A stretch of 64,000 nt of DNA from Neofusicoccum parvum. Lineage: Eukaryota; Ascomycota; Dothideomycetes; Botryosphaeriales; Botryosphaeriaceae. The notes beneath the pieces are model-generated. The model had not been told where the DNA came from. It saw only the letters and a program-made list of their open reading frames with translations, and searched no databases. The stretch is taken from contig CP087215.1 in NCBI GenBank assembly GCA_020912385.1, positions 248,001 through 312,000 on the forward strand. Reading direction: 5' to 3'. Each line of letters opens with the position of its first letter. The stretch's first letter is position 1. Positions 1 through 11,267 of this stretch are shown piece by piece. The position numbers were made by a program, and so were the translations under genes.

Positions 1-2095
1 GGGAGCCGGGCGGCGGGTGGGTGAGGGTGTGGGTGTGGTGCTGGGCGGGGGTGAGGCGGGCGGTGCGGAGGCGGAGGAGGGAGGCGTGGGCGAGGGCGAG
101 GTGAGGGGGGGAGGGAGAGGGAGTGAGGCGGGCCCAGGTGGTGGGGCGGTGGAGGTAGGTGCGGATGGTGGGGTGGAGGTGGTGGACGGTGGGGATGGGG
201 GTGGTGGCGGAGGGAGTGGTGGTGAGGAGGCCGTTGCAGTGGGTGGCGAGGCGGCGTTGCATCTGGTTGCAGCGGGCGGCTTCTTGGTCGGGGGTTAGGG
301 GTTCGATGGGGTGGTCGTATGCGAGGGTGTCGTCGTCTTCGTCGGCGAATGAGAGAGAGAGGAGGTCTATTGGTGACTTGGCTGCTCGGACGATCTGGAA
401 GATCTGGGAGGCATGCTCGATACGCTCGGGTGGGATGCCGTCCAGCATCTTTTCAAAGAGGGGTTCCAGATCACTGGGCGTGCTTTCGAGCCTTCGGCGA
501 AGATCCGAAAGCCTCTCGCCGTCTTGAAGACCCTTTAGCAGCATGGAAAGCACGATCCGGGCCCATAAGAAGAGCCCGGCAGCCTTCTCAGCAATCGCAC
601 CCACCAATTCCCGCGCTTGGGTCGGAGACACAGCGCGGAGTTGGGGGAAGTCTCTGCTGCTCTCCAAGCTGGTTTGCGTAAACTGGATGATGTCCGGATG
701 ATTCAGGTCCTCCAAACACAGACTCGGCCCTGGACTGGAACCGTTCTTGGGATTGGTGCGAGCCCGGCTGCTCAGACACAGCTTGATATTCGGAAAAAGC
801 GGCGGCTTCTTGAACGGGGCTATCACTGCGTCGGGATTTTTCAGGTCGTCGATGCCATCAACAAAGAAGATGAAGCGAGTGTCGAGATTGCACTTGATCA
901 TACGTTCCAGAGCCTGCTGTAAGTCCAGCTCCGTCATGGGCGAGTCAGGTGGTATGCCCAGGAGAGTGAACATCTCCCATTGGACAGGGAAAGTCCTTGC
1001 AATGAGTCTCTGGTCTTGCCTCAGACAATCGTGCAGTAATGTCTGGAGAAGGCGCTTTCTCGAAGTCTCCAAGGAAGCGTCGCCATCGCCAAGAAAACAT
1101 CGTGCTTGAATGAGTCTTTCGCCTGCAGCCCACTCTCGACCCAACTTGTCAGTTTCTTCGTGGTTGGAGATGAGTTTCATGAGCGTAGATTTTCCAGTGC
1201 CAGTCTTGCCAGTTATCCAGTAGATGTGTTGACCCGAGTCCTTCCGCAGCCAGTCGACAAAGCTGGACCACCGGGCATCGTTTGGTTGAGGCTCTCGAAA
1301 TATCCATTGGAACGTCCCCTGGGATGGCTCACAGATCTGATCTCCTTGACTTTCCATTTCGACAAACCAGAGAGCTGACAGGATGCCTGTCTCGAACTCG
1401 TCGCTTGAGGCGAGTGGAAAGACTTCTCCGACGGGCCTGGGAGTCGCGCAAATCGCCTCTCGAATTTCCGAGAGATACTCGCCATTCTGCTCCAAGCATT
1501 TCAGGAACCTCAGCCCGTTCTTGCTGTTCTGCACCATTATACTCTGAGGCAGCGGAACCTGGCATCCCCGCTGGGTATGCAGCTCTCTAGACCACATCGT
1601 CAGCACGCACCCAACGCCCAAGCAGCCCGCACGGTCTCACCTCAGCGCCGCAACACTCAGCACCACGAGCCTCGCCCTCCAGCCCCACAGACTCTTCCTC
1701 AACCGCTCGACCTCATCCGCACTCCACACGGTCTCAAGTGCCTCCGCAAAAACCTCAACCCTCTCCTTCCTGCACAGCCGCCTCCCCTTCAGCTTCCGCG
1801 CCGCGTGCAGCAGCCTCCGCGCCGCGTCGCCGCCCTTCCCGCACGCGGCCCGGATCTGCGTCTCCGTCTCGGACGCGCCCGGATCGGTCCCGCCCTCGCT
1901 GCTGGCGTCCTCCATCTCGCGGATGCGCTCCGCCAGCTCCTCGGCGATGGTCCGGGCGGCGTCGTCCGCGTCGGCGCGCTGCAGCTCGCCGCTCTTCGTC
2001 CGCCGGATGCGCGAGTCGGGGGACAGCAGGGCGGCGGAGAAGTCGAGGGACTGCGTTGTCGCGGCCGCGATGCCCAGGGCTGCGAAGGGGTCCAT
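1..2095 (-). CDS. NACHT-domain NTPase (fungal NLR-like), 3' end cut by the window
   Basis: Signal-transducing STAND NTPase of the kind used in fungal allorecognition and stress signalling. Exons on the minus strand are 2095-1641 and 1586 to beyond 1; the 54-bp intron has a GTGAGA donor, a TGCTGAC branch site and a TAG acceptor. The start MDPFAALGIAAA is the usual opening of the fungal STAND N-terminal domain. A linker with FQWIF and FVDWL precedes a Walker A motif (GKTGTGKST, about residues 278-286). Walker B is FIFFVDGIDD. The ARMS-like helical region follows with GLFLWARIVLSMLL. The C-terminal sensor domain lies outside the window, so it cannot be said whether repeats such as WD or ankyrin are present. 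The last visible part is rich in Thr, Pro and His codons in GC-rich DNA. The frame is open throughout what is visible. Family assignment is firm; function is inferred. Confidence 0.88.
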
Positions 2096-4255
2096 GGTGG
2101 TGGTTGGCGGGGAGGAAAGAGATAGGGAGGGTCGAGCGAGAAGGGTCGTGGTGGGGGCTACTTATGTGTAGATCCCCCGTGCGGCTGACGTGGTATGGAG
2201 CGGCGCGTCGGGTGGCTAAGCAGGCGTGAGAGCTGCTGGTGGGGCTTGGAGCCGTTTCTTTATGTCCTGTGGATGCGAGCAGAGGCCATCGTTTGATGGA
2301 TGCGGTGGCGGGGTGGAGACCAAGGGGGCGGCGCAGACGTGGCAATCGCTCCACCGCCACATGGGATCTGCAATACTCCTCCGGGTAGTGGATGCGCGCA
2401 TTCAGCGTAGTTCGGCCGCACAAACGCCCCAGCTGTGCAACCGCTTTTTCGACTTGGTTTCACACACTTCACACAACGGCCGACGTCGCATTCATTCAAG
2501 GCCATTTTGTGCTCGTGACACATCCCATGCGGCCCCCTGTGGATTAGTGTTACTGGGATCCGGTTGGAAGAGCACTCTGTTGATTCCTGCCAACGTGATG
2601 GAGGGAGAGGTCGAGATAACGTATAGGAGAGGGAGGTTTTCACCAGCGGCGGGAAAGCCGGCAGGGCGATGGCTCCTCACGAGACGGCAGCGTGACGAGA
2701 AAGGTGAACGGAGTAGCCGTTGGTCGCGGTCATTGTGGAATGTAGGCAATGGTATGCTGCACAAGAGAGTCCTACGCGCCGGTGTCACGCCGTCGGTTCC
2801 CTACGGTGAGCCGTGTAACTCGAAGTCCTCAATTACTGCACGAAGCTGGATTGGGGGGCAGGCCGCCTACACTTAATATTCCATTTGGAGGGAAAGGATG
2901 ACAGTGGCATATCTGTACGTGGTGGCTACGGTTGCTGTTGCGTGGGGTGGCTTGAATGGGCGATTCGTTTCAAGAAATTGAAGCTCCAGCATTCCTATTC
3001 ATGACTGAACGATATCGTCTACGAGTTAGCGTCTTCAAGCAGCTAGAAGACAATGACAATATCTTGAACGTAGTCTAACCGAGTTTCATGATGGCCACAA
3101 GCCTCTGTAATGCATCGTTTTTGCGGTACGACAAGGAGCCTGCAGCTCCTCAGGATCATCTCACTGTACTAAGACTTACCAGCTTGAGCTTCGAAAGACC
3201 CGCTCATAGCTTATATACTAGGACGGGATATAGATGAATAAGCTTTCACGCCGGGTGAAGTGAAAATCCCGGCCGCCCAGGCTTTTGAGCGGCCGAAACT
3301 CCGAGACTGAACAACATTAGTTTAAAGTGAGCCTTTCACAGCTCCAAGGGATACGGACAGCTCAATGGGTATGTCAGTATTTTCTGTGGGCAGCTCCTTC
3401 CGCAATCGTGCTCCTACGCGTAGCCGAGCTGTTACGACATTCAAGCCGCGGCATGACCATACCGCCCCGAACTTATAATCAAGTCAACCTTCTATGCATC
3501 ACAATTCCTTGAGGCCGGTGTAATTTCATCTCTGCAAACGTGGCCGACCAAATAAGAAAGACCGGAAATGCTAGGCGAGGTCGTGTTTTCTCAGATCAGG
3601 TTGCTCCGATTTAACCTTGTTCTATTTTTTACTTCTCGGAAAACCTTATTCGCTCGTATCATAACTTTGACTCCTATCTTTTCTCAGATCTCAAACCACG
3701 GTAAGGTCTTAGCGTGAAAAAGAAACTATGTCTAACAGGAATCTTGAGCTTATCAACTTCTACGTTTCTCCGCCATGCTACCGTGGTGTATCCGAAAAGG
3801 TTCCTGGTAGCTTGGTCCGACCCTGATTCTCATGCAGAATCCACTTCTCGAGTATTTTCGTAGTTGGGCTTATCGTGATATCAAGTTCAACGGAAGTGAG
3901 CAAGATCTCTGGGACTTATGTTGACCATGGAAAGAGTGAAGAATTGTAGAGATCACTTGATGTCCAAGAATGATGTATTTTCCATACAGCTCCCCGGCCG
4001 TAATCTCGGATTCCTCAATTGGCCAGGTCCCCGCCACTCTTTCGTATTATTATTCATGCTCCGCTGACACCGCCCGGTACAGAAGCCGGTATTCCCTACT
4101 CTCTCCCCTTTTTAGCAATCTTGACTCAGCCCCAAATGGACAAACGCTATAAGTAAAGCAGCAACGGCGGCGGCATCACGCAAGCTCTTCTCTTCACCCA
4201 CCACACTCACTTCTCCCTCCTTTCCGCCAACCCTCCCAGTGACAGAAAACGAACC
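2096..4255. other. Intergenic region, no gene recognised
   Basis: Between the divergent NACHT gene and the cysteine-rich protein gene. Open frames up to about 216 codons (2226-2876 plus) show no recognisable motif and overlap other frames. The right end holds the TATA-like box and a CT-rich leader of the next gene. Confidence 0.6.
4148..4153 (+). promoter_or_regulatory. TATA-like box of the cysteine-rich protein gene
   Basis: TATAAG lies about 105 bp before the start codon and is followed by a pyrimidine-rich stretch (about 4185-4250), a common arrangement in strongly expressed fungal genes. Assignment is by position only. Confidence 0.45.
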
Positions 4256-4828
4256 ATGCAGCCCACCCACCTCCTCCTCACCGCGCTCCTCGCCGCCGCC
4301 CCCGCCATCGCGTCCCCCGCAGACAACCACCAAGCCGGCGCGGCCGGCACCACCTGCGCCTCCAACCAAGACTGCTCGTCCTACCGCTGCGACACCGCGA
4401 ACGGCAACGTGTGCCTCGGCTACCTGGACGCCGGCGACCAGTGCACGTTCGACCTCAACTGCGGCGGCGACTACGTGTGCGTCACGCAGCCCGAGAGCCG
4501 CGGCGTGTGCGGGACGTGCATCGCTGCTTCTGGTGCGTGGCCATTGCGTTCCTTGTTGGGGCTGGGGAGAGAGGGTGATCGTTTTGCTGACCAGGTGCTT
4601 CGGGGATGTAGGTGAATGCTACGGTGGGAGGGATAATCGGGTGGCGAGCAATGGGTGCTGCAGCGGGTTGGTCTGTGGGGGTGAGTTTAGTCCCGTCGCT
4701 TTTTCGGCGCTCTCTCTGCTGTTGGTGTTGTGGCGCTAATCGTGTGAATGTTATGCTCAGCCCACGAGGGATCCAGCACTCTGCGGATCTGTCGCCCGCC
4801 GGACCTTGATCCGGGAAGCGGCAACTAA
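4256..4828 (+). CDS. Small secreted cysteine-rich protein
   Basis: Predicted 137-residue secreted protein of unknown function. Exons are 4256-4532, 4612-4680 and 4761-4828; introns have GTGCGT and GTGAGT donors and GTAG and CTCAG acceptors, and the spliced frame ends at TAA. Residues 1-19 form a signal peptide (MQPTHLLLTALLAAAPAIA). The mature part holds 14 cysteines, many in pairs such as SNQDCSSYRC and SNGCCSGLVC, which suggests a compact disulfide-rich fold of the colipase/dickkopf-like spacing type, though no family was recognised. Size and cysteine content fit a candidate effector or a small defence protein. A TATA-like box stands upstream. If intron 2 were retained, the protein would end in an unrelated hydrophobic tail, so splicing is preferred. 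Confidence 0.75.
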
Positions 4829-5357
4829 TCGGGAGATCGAGTGGGAGCATTCTCTCGTTTGGTCTTCCAGACGGGGTATCAGCATTAGATAATAAGACAT
4901 CTTTTCGTCTAGCTTTAGTCGCACTCGCACCAATTCCGACTCCAATTGCGGGTCATTCACCGGCTCTTCTTCGTGTCAGGAAATGAGACCTTACTTTTCC
5001 AATGTGGTGATGCCGTAACAGGTCATACGTGATCATGGAGAAAAGAATTTCTGGGGAACGTGGCTCTGGGGTGGGTGAAACTTCGTTATTACTCTTGAGC
5101 GGGTGGAAAAAGCGTGGATGGATGAGCTGAAGACGCGGCGAAACGCGGTGAGACGCAGTGCGGCAGGACCAGAAGCGACGTGCTATCGCGAGGTCACGTG
5201 TGTTGTATACACACAAAATGTGGGATGCAAGATGCAGGGCAGCGGAGCAGTGCACCAAACCGGAGCTTATCGTTTGGTTGTCATAATCCAGCACTAAACT
5301 TCTGCTCATCAGTCAGCGTAGCATGGAAGCCGCGGTCTGGCGTATAATTGGGACTAT
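4829..5357. other. Intergenic region, convergent 3' ends
   Basis: Separates the 3' ends of the cysteine-rich protein gene and the HET gene. Nothing recognisable beyond presumed 3' untranslated sequence. Confidence 0.5.
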
Positions 5358-8300
5358 CTAATTGATTTCAACTATGGTTCCACCCATTTCGAACGCGATA
5401 CTCTTCCCTTTTAATATTCCAACACCAACGCGCTTCCACTCGTGGCTCATTTGCTTCCCTATAAGAAGGACGTAATGATCCTTCAGGCTCCTGTCCTTTC
5501 CAGGTCGAGCTCTGCCAATGACAACACACTTAAGCTCCTGTTCAGACGGCGTAGTGACGATGTCGTACACGGTCTCATCTTCTGTTGAGCCTGAGAATTC
5601 GTGCGCTATGGCCATCAGCTTGCCATTGCCTGCACGATCGACTGTGTGCCACGATGATTCCTGGGAGTGCCAGGGTGATCGGATTCCTTCTTTCTCCCAG
5701 TCCACTCGATTGAAAGGAACGTTCAGGTAATCGATTGGTCCCTCATACGACATCCAAGACCATGAGGGCACCTCCTTCCCTACGCTAAATTCGATCTTTT
5801 TCATAGATTCCACGCTCGAGTCGCGCCTCCATAGGAGGCTCCGTCCCAAGTAGCTAGAGAGTTCGGGTTGGCGGCTGTCGAAGATTCCGTACCCTCCGTG
5901 AACCCCAAGCGCCTTGATTAGTCTTTTCTCCAGTCCCGAAATTGCAACAGGCCTATCTGTTCTCACTGATAACGCCATCCTTGAGTACAGCGTGTAGACG
6001 TTTTCGAATAAGGTGATGATTCCACCCTTCGATTGGTTCATTGCAACGCTGGGGAACTGAGGATCTCCGAGCAATGCTGTGTTGCTGCAAATTGTTTGTG
6101 AGCCAATCAAGTACAGTAGAGATGTTGAAGGACGTACTTTGTCATTTTGGTAAGCGTTTCACAGCGAATTCCATGGCCACACTCCCAATATGTCTGAACT
6201 TTCGAGAAGTGGATGGTTCTCCGTGCCAGAGCTCTTTCTTGGAATACCCAACCACGTTTGTTCAGTTCTGCGTCCGTAACATCTCTATCGAAGTCATCAA
6301 TGGCCTCGCAGACGTAGAAGCAATTCTGTAATCCATCAGGAAAAGTAACAAAGTCTCGATCTGAACGCGACTTGAGGAATCCATCCGACGTTCCAGATGC
6401 CCGTGTTGCAGCAATGACACAGTATGCGGAACTGAATACATCCTCCATACATTTGGCCTGTTCATCCCAGTCTCCGTCAGAGTCTTGGATGATACAGAGC
6501 GAATCAATCCAAAGGAATTGGATGCCCAGTTGTCTCGTGGTTTCCACGGCGTCTCGAAAGGTCTTTGGAAGATCACCCATCTTCATCTCCTTCATGCGCT
6601 GCTCGATATTACTCCGTGTTGTGGAGAATGCTCGATTTTTGTCTTGATTACCCCAACGGTGAGACAGTGCAATGTACTTTCCGCTCAGACCATCCGCGTC
6701 CAGCAAGCGCATCCTCGTGGCATGGCTCAAATCAAGTACCCGCTTGGGTAGACTGTCAGACTGATCCAAGTAGCACTTGTGATTCTCATCACAGTTCTTG
6801 AGCCATTGCCTCATGATTTCGATGCGTGGCTTGCTTTTTCTGGAAGAAAGGCTCGGGAGTCCAATCTGGATGTCCTCGAAACGCCTCGCAATCACCGGAC
6901 CTCTGCATATCGAGAGAATAGGGAAGTTGATCCCTTGCATCTTCAAAGTTGAATCTTTTCGGTGTAGTATGACTCGCTCGGTAGTACTCAGCCTACTGCA
7001 AGTTCGATACAAGAGGCGACAGAAAGCGCAATTTGAAGCATTCTGGGACAATGCAGTTATCTCATCCTCCAGCCGGAAAAGCTTTTGCGAAAAGTCTAGT
7101 TCTCGGCAACGTTTGCAAATGTGTTTCGTGATAGATTGAGGCAGAACGTAGGATGGATTGGCATGGTGGAAGACCTCAAGTGCAAACATATTATCGACGT
7201 TGAGCGTCCAAGTATCGGTCGGGATCTAGGTAAATGTAAGTAAATTTGACTTCTTGATACTCTTAAGCGTGTGTCAACATTGCGGAGTGGCAGAATTTTG
7301 AACACTACTACCTACATGCGAATAGTCGGGAACATTGAAGCTCGTCTCGGTGTAAGGGGAGGTATCTTCTGATGGGTTTCGATCCACTGGTAGCGCCTGT
7401 GCGTTGGGCGCCGTGAGGTGGGAGCCGAACGTCTTTGCTTTGCTTGGAACTGAGACGTTCTTTCGGTCCGTCCCCGTGAAAAGGTAGTGGTGATTGGCCC
7501 CACCTCTTTCTACCATATTCGCTAGCTCCTTCTTAAGATCGGAAGCAGACGCTCGAAATCTCGGATTGCCGTCTCCCCCCTTTCGACTCAATCCGTCTTC
7601 ACCGTTCATGTGATCCTCGCCATTGTCGACAATCAGGATCCTTTTCTTAACAAATTGTAGCAGGTCGCTTAAGGCAGTTCTTTTCCCATCCTTGAACTCC
7701 GGATCATGTCTCTGTATCATGGTTATCCAGTGTTCTACGGCGTCGTTCACCTCAAAGCTGCCATTTCTGAACTTGTAGAACGCCGTCGCAAAGAAATCCC
7801 TCTCCCAGCTGCCTTCGATAAAATTTAGGTCTTCTGCCTGTTTTTGGAAGTCCTCTAGACCGTTTTTGCCATAGAGAAGCCAGATGACGAACTCGAACAT
7901 AATACATCCCATTGGCCAAAGATCGTACCGTCGACTCCTAGGGATTTTCCTCTTCGCACTCTCAGGATGGGCCTCGGGACCTTCATATTCCACAATTCCG
8001 TAACTCATAGGCGTTGGGACAATACCGTTTTCGGTCGCCTCTGTGTGGTATTTTGCCAGTCCGAGGCCTGCAATCTGAAGAGTTCCCAATCCCGCAGGGT
8101 CATCGCTAATTTTAGACCTCAGTATTTTTTTCGGCCTGAGGTCGCCATGACGCCAATTACCAGAGACACCGTCCCGGACTTCGCTGATTTGGAAATCATT
8201 TTGTACCTTTTCAAGTGCATCAGCGAGGCCGTGTAGTTGTTTCAGGACTGCTGCAATGAGTTCCGGATTGAGGTCTGGTTTGTCAAGTTTGTTCCAGAAA

Positions 8301-8540
8301 TTCCGGAGGCTGCCTCCGTCTGCCCATTCAAGAATGAGATAAAACTTGTCTCCCATTGCAACAGCGGCAATGAATCTGTTCAGATGATCATTTACGAGCC
8401 TGTTGGTCGCTTGAAGCGCTGCCGACTCCATCTCCCACGCAGCCCGGGGATCTGCGTAGTCGTTCGTCCATCGCAATTCTTTGACAGCAACAACGAGTCC
8501 GGTATCTGCCTTGTAGTAAATTTCAGCGGAGTGGATACCA
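5358..8540 (-). CDS. Degenerate kinase-HET part of a large incompatibility-type gene
   Basis: Downstream half of one long gene that continues from the zinc-finger part (8541-11022). Exons are 8540-7316, 7225-6138 and 6084-5358; introns start GTAGGT and GTACGT. The kinase-like domain has the VAVK lysine, but the catalytic loop reads HGDLRPKK (the family Asn is Lys) and the DFG position reads GLG, so both metal-binding positions look lost. The linker DTWTLNVDNMFALEV joins it in frame to a HET domain with YIALSHRWG, the block FLWIDSLCIIQDSDGDW and RGWVFQERALA. HET domains trigger cell death in vegetative incompatibility. The kinase frame does not continue from the zinc-finger frame: a one-base shift at about 8541, or a 55-bp intron (8531-8477, GTATGG to CAAG), is needed. 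The shift keeps a glycine-loop-like segment (GIHSAEIYYKADTG) and is preferred, which would make the gene broken. Confidence 0.78.
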
Positions 8541-11022
8541 TCAGTTGTTACAGTGAAGCCATACAGTTGTTATATCCTGGTGTTGGTGGTGTATCGTGGC
8601 CTTGTTGACGATGTTGAAGCCCCTGTTGGGCCTCTCACAGTATTCTTTATCGTCCGATTGAAAAGGAAGGACAGTTTTCGGACTGAGTGTGTATTGAAGA
8701 CGAGTCGTAAGAAAAACAGGGGCGTCGAAACACCACCTGTCATTGTAAAAAGCTTGAACCATGATTTTGTTCCACGGATGCCCATGGAGCAGATTGAAGG
8801 CGGCTGAATGGGAACACTCGGGACTCCGAAGATACTTACACCGCGGTTCGATTTCGCTGTATAATATTTCGTCGTTCAGACGGTTAAGAAACGGGAGCAT
8901 GACCTTCACGAGGCTTTCCCCAGATTCCCTAGTTGCCCACGTTACTGTCGCAAAAACCTTTCGAGCTTTAAGTTCTATAAAATCGACAAGCTCTGGCGGT
9001 GCCCCTGGAAGGGCTGCATCGATGCGCTGCCTGGACAGGATTTGACAGAAAGAACCATACGGCAAGAACTGTCTTTGACAGAATGAGCTCGTGACCATGC
9101 TCTTTGAGATTTGATCCAAAATGTGTTCATGCTCTATTACCTCCGATTCATCACCAGAATCCGCGAGGAAATGAGAATCGCTTGTTGAATCCCAACTTGG
9201 ACTCGAAGACTCCTTTTGTGCCTCAGAGGAATGGCCAGAAGCGTCTGCAAAATAATCCACCGAGAACACAGATCCCGTAGACGTTGGTGCCGGTCGTGTC
9301 TTTGTGGAGTGGTCCGCCCATGGAAGAGACCGGAGGGAGAAATCGTGGATATGATCTGCTATATGATCCAGAAGAGCTTCTGGCTCAAGAATTTCTTCCT
9401 GGTGTTTCTCAATACACAAAGGACATGAGTCGATGGTGGCAGGTGTTGATCTGATGCAGGTGTTTAATAGAGCGGGAAACTCTGCTTCACGAATAGCCCC
9501 TCTGTGCTTCTTTTGGATATGCTCTTTGAACTCGTCTGCGCGTTGAAAAATCTCCGAACTTTCTGCGTTGGTGCATGCGAGGCATTCCCAGTAATCAGAT
9601 GTCCTGTGTTCCGATCGTAGGTGCACCTTCCAGTCTTTTCGAGTAATGAAAAGCCGAGGCTCTGCAAAGCAATCCGGGAAAATGCATGTGTAGGGCTGAA
9701 GATCACCAGTAAGATGTCTCCTTTTATACAAGTGTTATAAAACGTTTCACCTTCTTCGGCAAGCATGTGCCAGGAATATCTACTTACCTCCAGCGTGATA
9801 TCTCTGATTCGGTCCTTGGTAATGTCTGACAGCAACATGGACACTGAAATGATTGTCTCGATTGTTGGAGCTTCGGTGGGAGGGGCCATCCTGTTTTTTC
9901 CAACGACGTCGACATTCGGCTCATAGAGGTCCCAGATTTTGCGGGCGTCATCAGGGTATTTATATCAATTGTACCTTCGGAGGCCAATGTTTCCGATAGA
10001 GGATTTGCAGATCGTGAATTCTCGTTGAGTGTCCTAAATGTGCCCTGCGGTTTATCCGGGACTAGATGCTCATGTGTTCCGGCTGGTTCATCATTCCGGT
10101 CAATTTCAATATTCTCTTCGCTGTCGAATCTCGTTTCTTCCGAAAAGCTTGTCTTCTCGGGTGCTGCTAGTTTTTTCGCATGTCTCCTCGCATAGTAAAA
10201 TCGATTGCGACGGCGGAGATTGGCGAAGATGAGGCTCTCAAGAACCTGACGATGGCGATCCTCTAATTGCGCAAGACTGGGGATTTGGGAATCTTTTGAA
10301 GGGCGCGCAAAGAGAACGACAACCAGATGTGCTTTAAGAGCCTGCAGATCCTTGATGTCTGTTTTTGGTGAGTCCGTGTGATCTTCGTCTTCTAGATGCT
10401 CGTAATCTTCAACGGTGAAATTGATGTCTGCCCTGCGTAACCGAGAAATCGTGCCAGAGGCTCTTATCGTCGCACCCACACGAATGAGTTGCTCCAAGAT
10501 AAACTCGGTATCTTCTTTCGCTTGCTGTATGGATGTCTTTTGTTCTCGCGTACGCTCCACATCTGCAGAGCCTGAGCTTGACTCATCGGACCATGGCAAG
10601 AAAGGATCGGATTCTCCACTGGTGGAGCGTTCGTCATCGGATTGGGCCTTGATTTCGACGACCTCTTGATTTGCGCTCGTGGATATTGCAGATCCTATCA
10701 CACTATCAGCGCGGTAGATGTGCTTCTAGATGACCGTCATACCAAGCTCGATACAATCCTTGACGAATATCGTGAGGGTAGAGAGAAGGCCCAATACCAC
10801 TGTCCGAATTTGTGGCTGAGAGATCATACGATCATCAAGGGACGAGCGAGATGTCGACAAGGCTCCCACTCCTACAGCCCAGAAATCAAAGTCCATGAGA
10901 CGGTTTTCTGCCCATTCTTCTTCCATCAAAGTCTTTATCGATGTGCAATCCTTCAGGGCTTTGCGCGTTGCATCCGTAACTTCGGCAATAGCGTGCGGCC
11001 CGAGCGAAGAGTCGTCGTCCAT
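8541..11022 (-). CDS. N-terminal and C2H2 zinc-finger part of the HET gene
   Basis: Upstream half of the kinase-HET gene. The start MDDDSSLG (ATG at 11022) is chosen because longer frames begin only at GTG. Exons are 11022-10743, 10694-9788 and 9720-8541; introns of 48 and 67 bp have GTATGA and GTAAGT donors. Residues 1-90 hold the helical region with FDFWAVGVGALSTSRSSLD and VVLGLLSTL seen at the head of many fungal NLR, kinase and HET proteins. A long acidic, Ser-rich, probably disordered stretch follows. Zinc-binding units come next: CPCCCQTLP, then CIFPDC with HLRSEH, CLAC with HIQKKH, and CPLC with HIADH. The frame stops at TGA 8543-8541 in the run ITTVWLHCNN, just before the kinase frame resumes. 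Together the two halves would encode about 1,800 residues. The zinc fingers may serve as a sensor or protein-binding region; this is inference. Confidence 0.75.
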
Positions 11023-11267
11023 GTCCGGCTCAATCAAGGATTCGGGGGGAAGGCAGCGATGCGCGCGGTGAGGAGAGATGAAGATGCCTTGCAGAGATTT
11101 CAGAAGGGTTGAGCAAGGCTGATGATACGGGTACGCTCGGCAATTCCAACGGGTGGGGGCTAACACTGCGGGGTTGAATCAGATCCCCAGTCAGCCTCAT
11201 GGACTGTCATTAACAGTGCTAGCATCTAATCACTACCAGTTAACCTTCGTCATCATCACTTCTGGAG
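11023..11267. promoter_or_regulatory. Shared divergent promoter region
   Basis: Only 245 bp separate the start codons of the HET gene (minus) and the PNP-domain gene (plus). Such spacing implies overlapping promoters and probably linked expression. No clear TATA box or known operator was seen. Confidence 0.55.

Noticed and set aside
2226..2876. 216-codon plus-strand frame
   Set aside because: No motif; overlaps minus-strand frames of similar quality in an intergenic region.
4533..4739. Unspliced reading of the cysteine-rich gene ending in a hydrophobic tail
   Set aside because: Strong GTGAGT donor and CTCAG acceptor yield a further cysteine-containing C terminus in frame; the tail is intron sequence.
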